Shown: positions 1 through 6,875 of the stretch, in pieces
Numbering within the stretch: the first letter of the stretch is position 1
Layout of the letters: each line of letters begins with the position of its first letter
Source of the DNA: Dehalococcoidia bacterium UBA6495
Lineage (GTDB): Bacteria > Chloroflexota > Dehalococcoidia > Lucifugimonadales > UBA826
Assembly: GCA_002435305.1 (NCBI GenBank)
Contig: DJMH01000030.1
Span: 1 to 20,098, forward strand
Reading direction: 5' to 3'
Length of the DNA: 20,098 nucleotides
Notes under the pieces: generated by a model
Told to the model about the DNA's origin: nothing
Databases searched by the model: none
What the model saw: only the letters and a program-made list of their open reading frames with translations
Program-made: the position numbers and the translations under genes

Positions 1-149
1 CAGATAATGGTACACCTATGGTGGCATGGACAGAGAGGATGGAACCCCGAATTGAAAGCCAGATATGAAGAACTTACTGCCACCACTTTTGCCACCACTC
101 AAGAAAACAATGCAGTAAAATGTATTTGTCATACCGCTGATTTATACGT
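1..149. other. Left edge before the tRNA; possible 3' end of an upstream gene
   Basis: This stretch holds no gene I can identify. On the plus strand, one frame open from the left edge ends at a TGA at 66-68 and would give a 21-residue C-terminal tail ending in RIESQI. A second frame is also open from the edge but continues straight through the tRNA, so it is unlikely to be coding. Either could be the end of a gene cut by the window. The 80 bases before the tRNA contain a short direct repeat and no clear promoter. Confidence 0.25.
78..99. repeat. 10-bp direct repeat upstream of tRNA-Glu
   Basis: TGCCACCACT occurs at 78-87 and again at 90-99, separated by two bases. It lies about 50 bases upstream of the tRNA. 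No integrase or second copy of the tRNA 3' end is visible nearby, so a link to an attachment site is not supported. Confidence 0.4.
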
Positions 150-226
150 GGCGCATTCGTCTAGCGGCCTAGGACACCGCCCTCTCAAGGCGGAGACCAC
201 GGGTTCGAATCCCGTATGCGCTACCA
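150..226 (+). tRNA. trnE: tRNA-Glu (anticodon CTC), CCA encoded
   Basis: The sequence folds as a complete cloverleaf. The acceptor arm GGCGCAT (150-156) pairs with ATGCGCT before discriminator A223, with one G-T at the first pair. The anticodon stem CCGCC/GGCGG (177-181 with 189-193) encloses a seven-base loop with CTC at 184-186, which reads GAG (Glu). The T arm contains GGTTCGAATCC. The 3' CCA is encoded at 224-226, as is common in bacteria and much less general in archaea. No intron is present. The next gene begins only 21 bases downstream, so co-transcription with it is possible. Confidence 0.95.
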
Positions 227-247
227 CGTTAAAGTTGGAAGAATAAG

Positions 248-919
248 GTGAGTTCTCAGGTTCGTAAAAAGAAATGCCCTCTTTGCCTATCAGTTCGCGT
301 AGACCTTTTATTTACCAGTGCCAGGAAAAAATTGGAACGCCGTTACTTATCTTGTGATAGTTGCGGGTTGGTATTTGTCCCAAGTCAGTACCAATTAACT
401 GTAGAGGAACAGCGTGATCGATACTTGCAACACAATAATTCACCTACGGACCCTGGCTATCGGGAGTTTCTTAGTAGACTGAAAAACCAAATGACTCCAT
501 ATCTCATACCAGGTCAAACTGGTTTGGACTATGGTTCTGGTCCTGGACCTACCTTGTCTCTAATGCTGGAATCAGAGGGTTACAGAATGGAGATTTTCGA
601 TCCTATTTTTGCTAAACATAAAGAGAATCTGGCTAAATTATATGATTTTGTAGTTAGTACCGAAACAGTGGAACATTTCACAAAACCAAATGAGGATTTC
701 CAGCTTCTACACGATCTAGTCAGACCGGGTGGTCTGATTGGAATTATGACATCTATATTGTATGAGGGAATTAATTTTGAGGACTGGTACTATAGGCTGG
801 ATCCTACACATATGAGTTTTTATAGACCTAGAACTATGGAGTTTGTAGCTGACCAATGGAACCTAGAATCATCATCACCATCGGAGAATATATATATATT
901 TCGAAAACCAGTAGGATAG
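248..919 (+). CDS. Class I SAM-dependent methyltransferase with N-terminal zinc ribbon
   Basis: The protein (223 residues) begins with four cysteines in two CxxC pairs (C10/C13 and C35/C38), typical of a zinc ribbon. A Rossmann-type methyltransferase domain follows. The SAM-binding motif I is visible as LDYGSGPGP (92-100), with a post-motif acidic residue in the next strand and a VEHF segment near 140. Family members of this Methyltransf_23 type act on small molecules or sugar-like substrates, but the substrate cannot be read here. The GTG start lies shortly after a GGAAGA ribosome-binding site, and no closer ATG fits. The aminotransferase gene starts 12 bases after the stop, so the two probably form one operon. 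Confidence 0.75.
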   Translation: MSSQVRKKKCPLCLSVRVDLLFTSARKKLERRYLSCDSCGLVFVPSQYQLTVEEQRDRYLQHNNSPTDPGYREFLSRLKNQMTPYLIPGQTGLDYGSGPGPTLSLMLESEGYRMEIFDPIFAKHKENLAKLYDFVVSTETVEHFTKPNEDFQLLHDLVRPGGLIGIMTSILYEGINFEDWYYRLDPTHMSFYRPRTMEFVADQWNLESSSPSENIYIFRKPVG

Positions 920-931
920 TTTCCAGATAAG

Positions 932-2083
932 ATGACGAAAAATCTGCCAACTTTACTCGTTGATATTAAGCCGGGTGTTATAGACCTTGGCTGGGGGCAC
1001 CCTTCATCACGACTGCATCCTTTCGATGAAGTAAGTGAAGCTTCATCTAGGATGTTCTCAAAGGGTGATAACTCTGCCTTACAGTATGGTGCAACCCAGG
1101 GGTATGGGCCCTTTTTGGAAAGCCTTGCATCATTTTTGTCAAATCAGGAGGCATATCTTCCAGATGTGGACCCCCACAATTTGTTTCTTACTGCCGGCGC
1201 CTCGCAAGCTTTGGATTTGGCCGCCACTATGTATGCAGACTCAGGGGATACGGTTGTAGTCGAAGAGCCCACCTATTTTGTGATTGAAAAAATTTTCCGG
1301 GAGCACTCTCTTAATATTGTTGGAATTCCCACTGACGGAGATGGACTGGATACAGATGCATTACAAGAAGTTTTAGAAAATGGCCTAAGCCCTAAATTTT
1401 TGTACACGATCCCCACTTTTCAGAATCCAACTGCCTCTTCTCTAACTGAAGAGAGAAGGGTGCATCTCGTCGCGTTGGCTAATCAATATAATTTTCAAAT
1501 ATTTGCCGACGAGGTTTATCAACTCATTTATTTTGATCAAAGGCCTCCGAGACCTATGATGTATTTTGATTCAGGGAATCGAGTCATATCTTTTGGGTCA
1601 TTCTCCAAAATTTTGGCACCGGGATTAAGAACTGGCTGGATACACTCATCTAGAGAAGTTGTAGGTAAATTGTCAGATGCCGCACTAACCTTTAGTGGCG
1701 GGGGATTCAATCACTATGCCTCTGCATTGATTAAAGAGGTGATAGATTTGGGCCACTTGGAATCGAATGTCAAAAAACTAAAGTCCGAGTATCTTTCCAG
1801 GGCCCTAGAAATGGATAGGAGTTTAAAGGAGTACTTTGGGACATCCGTTTCATATTCCTTTCCAAAAGGGGGGTATTATTTTTGGTTAAAATTTCCATCG
1901 GGATTTGATTCAGATTCTTTCCTCGAATCTGCAGAGGAACACGGGGTTTCCTTTAGGCCTGGAAATGCTTTTTCTGAATCAGGTAAGTTCAGCAGGTATC
2001 TTAGGTTGACCTACACTCTTTTTGAGTCAGATGAAATCTGTGAGGGTGTGAAACGGTTAGCAGAGGCCTACAAAAACATCTAA
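932..2083 (+). CDS. PLP-dependent aminotransferase, fold type I (2-aminoadipate/MocR-like subclass)
   Basis: The protein is 383 residues, normal for the family. The PLP site is complete. The Schiff-base lysine is K226 in SFSKILAPGLRTGW, and the cofactor-contacting D193 and Y196 lie in FADEVYQ. A YTIPTFQNPT stretch near 160 supplies the conserved Asn-Pro, and a glycine/alanine turn (TAGASQALD) near 87-95 binds the phosphate. It resembles stand-alone aminotransferases related to 2-aminoadipate transaminase and to the MocR C-terminal domain. No DNA-binding domain is fused here. Likely substrates are aromatic, branched or aminoadipate amino acids with 2-oxoglutarate, but specificity cannot be decided. 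Its stop codon overlaps the stop of the convergent minus-strand gene by four bases. Confidence 0.88.
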   Translation: MTKNLPTLLVDIKPGVIDLGWGHPSSRLHPFDEVSEASSRMFSKGDNSALQYGATQGYGPFLESLASFLSNQEAYLPDVDPHNLFLTAGASQALDLAATMYADSGDTVVVEEPTYFVIEKIFREHSLNIVGIPTDGDGLDTDALQEVLENGLSPKFLYTIPTFQNPTASSLTEERRVHLVALANQYNFQIFADEVYQLIYFDQRPPRPMMYFDSGNRVISFGSFSKILAPGLRTGWIHSSREVVGKLSDAALTFSGGGFNHYASALIKEVIDLGHLESNVKKLKSEYLSRALEMDRSLKEYFGTSVSYSFPKGGYYFWLKFPSGFDSDSFLESAEEHGVSFRPGNAFSESGKFSRYLRLTYTLFESDEICEGVKRLAEAYKNI

Positions 2084-2982
2084 TTTATCTTCATCCATGC
2101 ATTTGGTTCTTTTGTTCTCTGGAAAATACCTGGGTGGATGATCTCGCCGAGAATTTCAATCCCTTCTATAATTCTTGGGCCCGGTCTGCTGAAATATGCG
2201 GACCCATCTACTGCATATATCTCCCCGCCATATTGTTTCCAAAATTCAGATTCGCTCAGTAAATTAAATTCCTCTACAGTTCTTTTCAAATCGAACCCGC
2301 AAACCATTAACACTATTATTTCTGGTGAAGATGCCAAAGCTTGTTCCCATGTGATCTCCCTAGATGGTGCTTCCTTTTCTCCTAAAGCAGGACTGCCGCC
2401 TGCAATTTCAATCATCTCTGGGACCCAGTGACCTCCGATAAAGGGAGGTTCTAACCATTCCAATCCCAATACTCTCGGTTTTCTAAGAGAGTCGGAAGAT
2501 TTTGATCTTACGGCATCGATTCTTTCATGGGATTTATTCACCAGGGTCTTAGCTTTTGATTCTGCATTGGTTTGTTTTCCTATACGGATAATGGAATCCA
2601 AGATACCTCCGATATTGGAGGGTTCAAAGGAAAGAACTGTTTGATTTCCGCTTAATGTTCTGACACTCTCCTCTACCTGGCTGTAGGAAACAGCGCAAAC
2701 CTCACAAAGCTCTTGGGTCAATATTAGATCAGGGTTGGTAAATTCTAGAGATTCGTTGTCTATCGCATAAATGCCTGAACCAGAATGAAGAGCTTCAGAT
2801 ATATGCCTATTTATTTCCTGAGAGCTACTCCCTGAATGGTCAATAAGACTCTTGGTCACTACTTGAACGTCGCTGATTTCTTGAGGGTAATCGCATTCAT
2901 GAGTTATACCCACTAGATTTTCTTTCAAACCTAGCGCACAAACAATTTCTGTGGTGCTTGGAAGTAGAGAACAGATTCGCAT
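2080..2982 (-). CDS. BtuF-like cobalamin-binding protein (periplasmic-binding-protein fold, no signal peptide)
   Basis: This 300-residue protein belongs to the Peripla_BP_2/BtuF group of corrinoid- and siderophore-binding proteins. It opens with MRICSLLPSTTEIVCALG and THECDYP, and carries the LCEVCAVS motif typical of the 'cobalamin-binding protein' subgroup. I chose the ATG at 2982 because the family begins with this strand. A longer TTG-started form (3024) would add 14 residues that do not form a signal peptide. Without a signal peptide or lipobox the protein is probably cytoplasmic, or exported in an unrecognised way. No ABC permease or ATPase gene lies beside it. The gene converges on the aminotransferase with overlapping stops and diverges from the hydroxy-acid oxidase. 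Confidence 0.8.
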   Translation of the reverse strand: MRICSLLPSTTEIVCALGLKENLVGITHECDYPQEISDVQVVTKSLIDHSGSSSQEINRHISEALHSGSGIYAIDNESLEFTNPDLILTQELCEVCAVSYSQVEESVRTLSGNQTVLSFEPSNIGGILDSIIRIGKQTNAESKAKTLVNKSHERIDAVRSKSSDSLRKPRVLGLEWLEPPFIGGHWVPEMIEIAGGSPALGEKEAPSREITWEQALASSPEIIVLMVCGFDLKRTVEEFNLLSESEFWKQYGGEIYAVDGSAYFSRPGPRIIEGIEILGEIIHPGIFQRTKEPNAWMKIN

Positions 2983-3024
2983 TGTAGTCGACACTTGGGC
3001 CTCACTTAAAAGGTAATAGGTCAA

Positions 3025-3057
3025 TGGGGCTTAACTGGGGCTTAACTTTTTCCCCAG
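3025..3057. repeat. Tandem 11-bp repeat plus GC hairpin in a divergent intergenic region
   Basis: TGGGGCTTAAC occurs twice head to tail (3025-3035 and 3036-3046). The second copy also takes part in an inverted repeat, CTGGGG (3035-3040) with CCCCAG (3052-3057), around an 11-base loop. It sits just upstream of the BtuF-like gene on the minus strand and about 75 bases upstream of the oxidase. There is no T-run after the stem, so it is not a clear terminator. It may be an operator or a 5' leader structure. Confidence 0.4.
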
Positions 3058-3058
3058 C

Positions 3059-3087
3059 TTGGATATACTACCACTGCAATTTATAGC
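3059..3087 (+). promoter_or_regulatory. Candidate sigma70-type promoter for the hydroxy-acid oxidase
   Basis: TTGGAT (3059-3064) is separated by 17 bases from TATAGC (3082-3087), each matching consensus at four of six positions. The -10 lies within an imperfect palindrome, CTGC at 3074-3077 with GCAG at 3086-3089, which could be an operator overlapping the promoter. This rests on motif matching only. Confidence 0.35.
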
Positions 3088-3120
3088 AGATTTTTGATCT
3101 ATAGAAGTAATTAATTCGGT

Positions 3121-3134
3121 GGAGGGATGCCTTG
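3121..3134 (+). promoter_or_regulatory. Ribosome-binding site fixing a TTG start
   Basis: GGAGGG (3121-3126) is followed five bases later by TTG (3132-3134). The nearby ATG at 3127 is in another frame that stops after ten codons. The strong Shine-Dalgarno therefore supports TTG as the true start of the oxidase. Confidence 0.7.
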
Positions 3135-4217
3135 TCTGAAGATTTTTCTACGTACGTAACGGTTGAACAAATTATCCAGAGGGCTAGAAAGAATTTGGCT
3201 CAGGGGCCTTGGGACTATTTAGCAGGGGCTTCTGAATCTGAGACCACTATGAGGAGAAATAGGCTGGCTTTTGATAAGGTTGCTTTTCGACCAAGGGTTT
3301 TGGTGGACGTTTCTAGTGTTAACCCTTCAACAACCTTCATAGGTCATAAAATACGGATACCGGTTTTATTGGCTCCTATTGGATCGCTGCAGGTTTTTAT
3401 TCCGGAAGGCGGGGCGGCTGCTACTGCTGCAGCGGGAGAATTTGGCACCATGCACGTGGTTAGTTCTGTAACTCAACCATCCCTGGAAGAAACCTCTGCA
3501 ACCACTGACTTCCCCAAGTCATATCAGCTTTATATCCATGGGGACTGGGGATGGACTAAAGAGATGATATCTAGAGCGAAGTCGGCTGGCTATAAAGGGT
3601 TTTGTATCACTGTAGATACTGCAAATTATAGTCGTAGAGAAAGACCGATGCTCAGCAAATGGACTCCGGTTTCAAGAAGAAACCCTGTAGACCCGAAATG
3701 GCAAGCTTCGGTTACATGGGACAGCATCGATAAGATAAAGTCGGAGGCAGAGTTACCTTTCATGCTAAAAGGTATAGCAACTGCAGAAGATGCAAAAATA
3801 GCGATAGAACACGGAGTCGATGTGGTTTGGATTTCCAATCACGGGGGTAGGCAGCTTGATCATGGACAGGGAACGATGGAAATGCTCCCTGAGATAGTGG
3901 AGGTAGTTGATGGTAAAGCTGAGATTGTGTTGGATGGTGGAGTGCAGAGGGGTTCTGATGTTGTGAAGGCAGTGTGTATGGGGGCTACAGCCGTGGCAAT
4001 TGGTAAAATGCAAGGATGGGGGCTAGCTGCTGGAGGTGTGCCAGGTATGGTGAGGGTGCTTGAAATACTCGAAGAAGAGATAAGAATCGCTATGGGGTTG
4101 ATGGGCGTCACAGCGATGGAACAGCTCAATCCAAATTATGTTCGCCCTGCCGATTTAGTAACTATGCCTCACGAAATGAGTTCATGGGTGAATATGCCTG
4201 TCGGTAGAATTCCATAG
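3132..4217 (+). CDS. FMN-dependent alpha-hydroxy-acid oxidase/dehydrogenase (LldD/glycolate oxidase family)
   Basis: The protein (361 residues) matches the usual length of this TIM-barrel family, which oxidises L-2-hydroxy acids such as lactate, glycolate or mandelate to 2-oxo acids. Visible active-site elements are K213 in MLKGI and the signature SNHGGRQLDH with catalytic H237 and substrate-binding R240. A YQLYIH strand (near residue 132) and the phosphate-binding DGGVQRGSDVVKA and GATAVAIGK segments are also present. No transmembrane helix or signal peptide is visible, so it is cytoplasmic. The electron acceptor (oxygen, quinone or cytochrome) and exact substrate cannot be told. It is transcribed alone, divergent from the BtuF-like gene and convergent with the small gene that follows. 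Confidence 0.9.
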   Translation: MSEDFSTYVTVEQIIQRARKNLAQGPWDYLAGASESETTMRRNRLAFDKVAFRPRVLVDVSSVNPSTTFIGHKIRIPVLLAPIGSLQVFIPEGGAAATAAAGEFGTMHVVSSVTQPSLEETSATTDFPKSYQLYIHGDWGWTKEMISRAKSAGYKGFCITVDTANYSRRERPMLSKWTPVSRRNPVDPKWQASVTWDSIDKIKSEAELPFMLKGIATAEDAKIAIEHGVDVVWISNHGGRQLDHGQGTMEMLPEIVEVVDGKAEIVLDGGVQRGSDVVKAVCMGATAVAIGKMQGWGLAAGGVPGMVRVLEILEEEIRIAMGLMGVTAMEQLNPNYVRPADLVTMPHEMSSWVNMPVGRIP

Positions 4218-4222
4218 GGAAG

Positions 4223-4585
4223 TCAGGAACCTCTAGCCTCTCCTGCTAGAATTGATTTTAAATTGTTCACGAAAGCACCTTTGGCTAGTACCGGATCGCA
4301 TCCTAGGGAACGGGCAATCTCCATAGAATTTGTGTCTTCGTGTGGCCCGTAGGCTATCATCTTGGGATTCAGGTCTTCATCTTCTTGAAAAATTTGTAAT
4401 GCCTTTGACCAGAAATTTTTGTCATACTCTAGGTCTGCAACGACGAAATCGATGTCAGATTCTTTGATCAAATTGTTTAATCGGTCAAGATCAGAAACTC
4501 TTATTACTGAAACATTTGAACCAGCGGCCATTTGAATTCTGGGCAGAAACATCAGATTGTTTGATAACAAGAGTAATGTTGTCAC
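4223..4585 (-). CDS. Small receiver-like protein with a degenerate phosphorylation pocket (pseudo-receiver)
   Basis: The 120-residue protein has the alternating beta/alpha order and length of a CheY-type receiver. Its first strand is TLLLLSNN. A third-strand aspartate D51 (FVVADLE) sits at the usual acceptor position, a fourth strand reads MIAYGP, and K102 (LAKGAF) is where receivers carry the conserved lysine. The acidic pair that normally binds magnesium after the first strand is replaced by S8-N9, and the switch Ser/Thr is not evident, so phosphorylation seems unlikely. The GTG start (4583-4585) follows AGGTG by four bases. It faces away from the archaellum operon across a 90-base intergenic region and may share its control. 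The receiver assignment is by eye and moderate. Confidence 0.5.
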   Translation of the reverse strand: MTTLLLLSNNLMFLPRIQMAAGSNVSVIRVSDLDRLNNLIKESDIDFVVADLEYDKNFWSKALQIFQEDEDLNPKMIAYGPHEDTNSMEIARSLGCDPVLAKGAFVNNLKSILAGEARGS

Positions 4586-4633
4586 TATTCACCTTTCGCA
4601 TTAATTGATTTAAGCGTATTTTAATACTAGTCA

Positions 4634-4639
4634 TATTAT
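4634..4639 (+). promoter_or_regulatory. Possible -10 box before the archaellum gene series
   Basis: TATTAT matches the sigma70 -10 consensus at five of six positions and lies 36 bases upstream of the ATG at 4676, in a very AT-rich stretch between divergent genes. I see no convincing -35 at 16-18 bases upstream, so this is weak. Confidence 0.25.
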
Positions 4640-4662
4640 TTTATGTAAGTAGCCTATCAATT

Positions 4663-4678
4663 GGGGTGAGTGGACATG
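4663..4678 (+). promoter_or_regulatory. Ribosome-binding site favouring ATG 4676
   Basis: GGGGTGAG (4663-4670) lies five bases before ATG at 4676. The alternative GTG at 4670 overlaps this site and would have no Shine-Dalgarno of its own, so the ATG is preferred. Confidence 0.6.
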
Positions 4679-5545
4679 TTATTAAAAATACAAGCTTCCG
4701 ACGAACCAGGATCTATTTTAGGGGCAATTTTTAACCATTTCCCTGCAGCCACTGACGGTAAATGGAATATATTAATCGGATTTGAAGCCTTTTTGGCTGT
4801 TCTAATCAGCTCTATCATAGCTATGTCTTTTGCTATCCCTCAGGCAGGACTGGCTTCTATTGCACTAGCGTGTGCCGCTATAGTTCCCCGTGTTAACCAG
4901 ATACAGCGGGTAAATCGCGACCGTATATGGGATTTGGGAATGAGCGGTTGGGAGGCTAATCGGAAGAGCATTATTTCTGTAACGATATTATTTATTGGGA
5001 TGGTGCTAGCCTATGCCGTGGTCGGACTTGTTTTACCGCAAGCTACTCTCCAGGAACAGTACACTTTTATCATGGATAGGGGTACGGCCTATAACAGTAC
5101 TGACTTGTCTCCAGAAAGGTTTGCTCACGGAATGACTTTCTTACGGATCAATACTTATGTGTTGATAGTCTTTTTCATTTTCGCTTTTATATACAGAGGC
5201 CTCGGAACTAGTATGGCGCTGGGTTGGAACGCAGGTGTCTGGGCTATAACTCTAGTAACAGCAGTCAAAGTGAATATGGCAGCTGCGGCCAGCCCTATAT
5301 TGTTGGCTCTTATCGCGACGGTTGCTTTAAGCCCACATGTTCTGCTTGAGGGCCTTGCTTACCTGAGTGGTTCTCTAGCAGCTATTTTCTTCTCCCGGGG
5401 AGTCACTTTATATAAGCCGACGGATTCAAGGTTCTTTAAGGTTCTAAATGCTGTAGTTGTCCTGGCGGTTGTGTCTTTTGGTATGGTTATTTTGGCAGCA
5501 GTGGTCGAACACTTCTGGGCGCCATTCATGCTGGGTTTCCTTTAA
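4676..5545 (+). CDS. Polytopic membrane protein, possibly SpoIIM/DUF95-like, first gene of the archaellum series
   Basis: The 289-residue product has about six hydrophobic segments: near residues 35-60, 63-75, 99-122, 155-175, 185-235 and 265-287. A basic loop (RVNQIQRVNRDR) lies after the second. The segment SPHVLLEGLAYLSGSLA, around residues 217-235, resembles the PHGxxE motif that marks SpoIIM-like integral membrane proteins, but the match is partial. I do not recognise the gene with certainty. It ends 110 bases before the archaellin and is separated from it by a possible promoter and attenuator. Its position suggests an envelope-embedded accessory part of the archaellum or its anchoring, but that is inference. 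The start is set by the Shine-Dalgarno at 4663-4670. Confidence 0.55.
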   Translation: MLLKIQASDEPGSILGAIFNHFPAATDGKWNILIGFEAFLAVLISSIIAMSFAIPQAGLASIALACAAIVPRVNQIQRVNRDRIWDLGMSGWEANRKSIISVTILFIGMVLAYAVVGLVLPQATLQEQYTFIMDRGTAYNSTDLSPERFAHGMTFLRINTYVLIVFFIFAFIYRGLGTSMALGWNAGVWAITLVTAVKVNMAAAASPILLALIATVALSPHVLLEGLAYLSGSLAAIFFSRGVTLYKPTDSRFFKVLNAVVVLAVVSFGMVILAAVVEHFWAPFMLGFL

Positions 5546-5568
5546 AAACTGATCTGGACTAAACTATT

Positions 5569-5574
5569 TATAAT
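5569..5574 (+). promoter_or_regulatory. Perfect -10 box (TATAAT) upstream of the archaellin
   Basis: TATAAT lies 82 bases upstream of the archaellin ATG, and transcription would start near 5581. No good -35 hexamer is seen 16-18 bases upstream (AAACTG at 17), so an activator or alternative sigma factor may be needed. A dedicated promoter here would let the filament subunit be made in excess over the upstream membrane protein. Confidence 0.4.
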
Positions 5575-5591
5575 TTGAAGACTGTGCTGTT

Positions 5592-5623
5592 AAAATGAGC
5601 GTAGCCTCATTTTTTTGATGAGG
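5592..5623 (+). terminator. Weak terminator/attenuator with two mutually exclusive hairpins in the archaellin leader
   Basis: AAAATGAG (5592-5599) pairs with CTCATTTT (5606-5613) around a six-base loop and ends in a T-run (5610-5616), the form of an intrinsic terminator although AT-rich. The same CCTCAT (5605-5610) can instead pair with ATGAGG (5618-5623) around a seven-base loop. The two folds compete, as in attenuators. It lies between the TATAAT box and the archaellin start codon. Confidence 0.4.
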
Positions 5624-5655
5624 GAGTTAAATACAGTTAGTATTGGGGATATCTT

Positions 5656-6288
5656 ATGAAGAATGCCTTTGTTCAGATGCAGAATCTCTATTCCGACAGG
5701 AAAGGAATTACAGGCCTTGAAACAGCGATCATATTAATCGCCTTCATCGTGGTTGCGGCTGTCTTCGCTTTTACCGTTATGACCACTGGTTTGTTCAGTA
5801 GTGAGAAGGCTAAAACTACGGCTCAGGCCGGTATAGCCGAGGCAAGTTCTACCTTTGCTCCCAAAGGGGCAGTAATAGCTTCTGCCAACGGGGCAGGAAA
5901 TGCGGTGGAAACGATCACGTTCCAAATTACCACTGCAAGCGGTTCGACTGGAACCTCAATTGCCAGGGCCAAGATCGCGTTGATCTATTCCGATGATAAT
6001 CAGAGAGATTCTTCTAGTGCGGATATAGATAACAGAGGAACTGCTGACGGAATATTGAACACCGTGGCGATACATAAAATTGTCGGCGACGCCGGCTCTC
6101 CAGATCTATTGCAGCAGGGTGATGTTGCAGAGATTATTGTTACTCTTAACACTACTACCGCAGGCAAAGCCACACTACTTGATAAAAACCAGATTTTTAG
6201 GCTCGAATTAATTCCCCAGCAAGGTGGGTCCTTAATCATATCAAGAAAGACTCCACCGGAATTGATGCCAGTGATGAATCTGGAATAA
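5656..6288 (+). CDS. arlB: Archaellin (archaellum filament subunit)
   Basis: The 210-residue precursor has a short basic leader ending in SDRKG (13-17), then a 25-residue hydrophobic helix beginning ITGLETAIILIAF. This is the class III signal peptide of archaellins, with cleavage expected after G17, glycine at +3 and, unusually pilin-like, glutamate at +5 (E22). The remainder is a beta-rich, Ser/Thr/Ala-rich domain as in archaeal FlaB proteins (near 'RAKIALIYSDDN' and 'LDKNQIFRLELIP'). One N-glycosylation-type sequon (NTT) occurs near residue 168. After processing it polymerises through the N-terminal helix into the external filament. It is the only archaellin in the window. Only 11 bases separate it from the next gene. 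Confidence 0.9.
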   Translation: MKNAFVQMQNLYSDRKGITGLETAIILIAFIVVAAVFAFTVMTTGLFSSEKAKTTAQAGIAEASSTFAPKGAVIASANGAGNAVETITFQITTASGSTGTSIARAKIALIYSDDNQRDSSSADIDNRGTADGILNTVAIHKIVGDAGSPDLLQQGDVAEIIVTLNTTTAGKATLLDKNQIFRLELIPQQGGSLIISRKTPPELMPVMNLE

Positions 6289-6299
6289 TTGGTGACAAT

Positions 6300-6830
6300 A
6301 TGACCACATCTAATTCACAGTTAGAACAAAGAGTTCAGGCCCTTGAGGACGAAGTCAATATTTTAAAAACTGAGATTCGTCAAATATTGATCGATATGCG
6401 TGATACTTGGCTTCGGAAATCAGATGTGCTGGCAACTTCACGAGAGATAGTGCAAGCGGCAGCACCAACGCTAGCTTCGACACCCCAATCCGCCAGTTCG
6501 GCAGTAAACGGAGCGCCTCGCACATATTTCGGCTCTGAAGCCGGATTGGATTTGTCAACTAACCAAAACAACAAAGGTACCCTGAATGATTTGCTCGCTT
6601 GGATGGGAGAAGCCAAGGAGAAAGGCCTTTCTGCGGCTAGATTGTTCCCTATCTTAGAGGCATATGAAAATTCAGCCATGATAAGCCCCTTGATGTCAAA
6701 ATTTATTCTGAAAAACATGTCAATGCTTGACGAAATGTATTCAAACAATGACCCGATGTCGCCGGCTGTTTATTCTCAGGTCGTATCGGATCTTCATAAG
6801 CTCGTTTGTATCTCCATAGAAGCCTCATAG
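6300..6830 (+). CDS. Archaellum motor-adaptor protein, ArlC/D/E-like
   Basis: This 176-residue soluble protein has three parts. Residues 7-45 form an N-terminal coiled coil with a clear heptad pattern (LEQRVQALEDEV). Then comes a low-complexity Ala/Ser/Thr linker (about 55-90). A C-terminal helical domain around 97-170 (LNDLLAWMGEAKEKG, LFPILEAYENS) resembles the FlaD/E domain of archaeal archaellum proteins. In Euryarchaeota, ArlC/D/E form a cytoplasmic ring around the motor and connect it to the chemotaxis adaptor CheF. No transmembrane segment is present, which argues against Crenarchaeal ArlX. The ATG follows GGTGA by four bases. It lies between archaellin and ArlG, the usual place for this family. 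Confidence 0.6.
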   Translation: MTTSNSQLEQRVQALEDEVNILKTEIRQILIDMRDTWLRKSDVLATSREIVQAAAPTLASTPQSASSAVNGAPRTYFGSEAGLDLSTNQNNKGTLNDLLAWMGEAKEKGLSAARLFPILEAYENSAMISPLMSKFILKNMSMLDEMYSNNDPMSPAVYSQVVSDLHKLVCISIEAS

Positions 6831-6875
6831 ATATATTCCTGGCTTTCCTGGACTTTGATTTAAAGGGAAAATAGA

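Noticed and set aside
150..226. tRNA as integration site of a mobile element
   Set aside because: No integrase, no second copy of the tRNA 3' end and no transposase or phage gene is visible in the window.
7..246. Open frame of 79 codons at the left end
   Set aside because: It runs through the complete tRNA-Glu and ends inside the next gene's ribosome-binding region, so it is very unlikely to be a protein gene.
2983..3024. Longer TTG-started form of the BtuF-like protein
   Set aside because: The added 14 residues match no family start and do not form a signal peptide. ATG 2982 begins at the conserved first strand.
3860..4129. Minus-strand open frames within the hydroxy-acid oxidase gene
   Set aside because: They are antisense shadows: the plus frame carries the full FMN-enzyme motifs, while the minus translations are low-complexity Ser/Thr/Ile/Pro.
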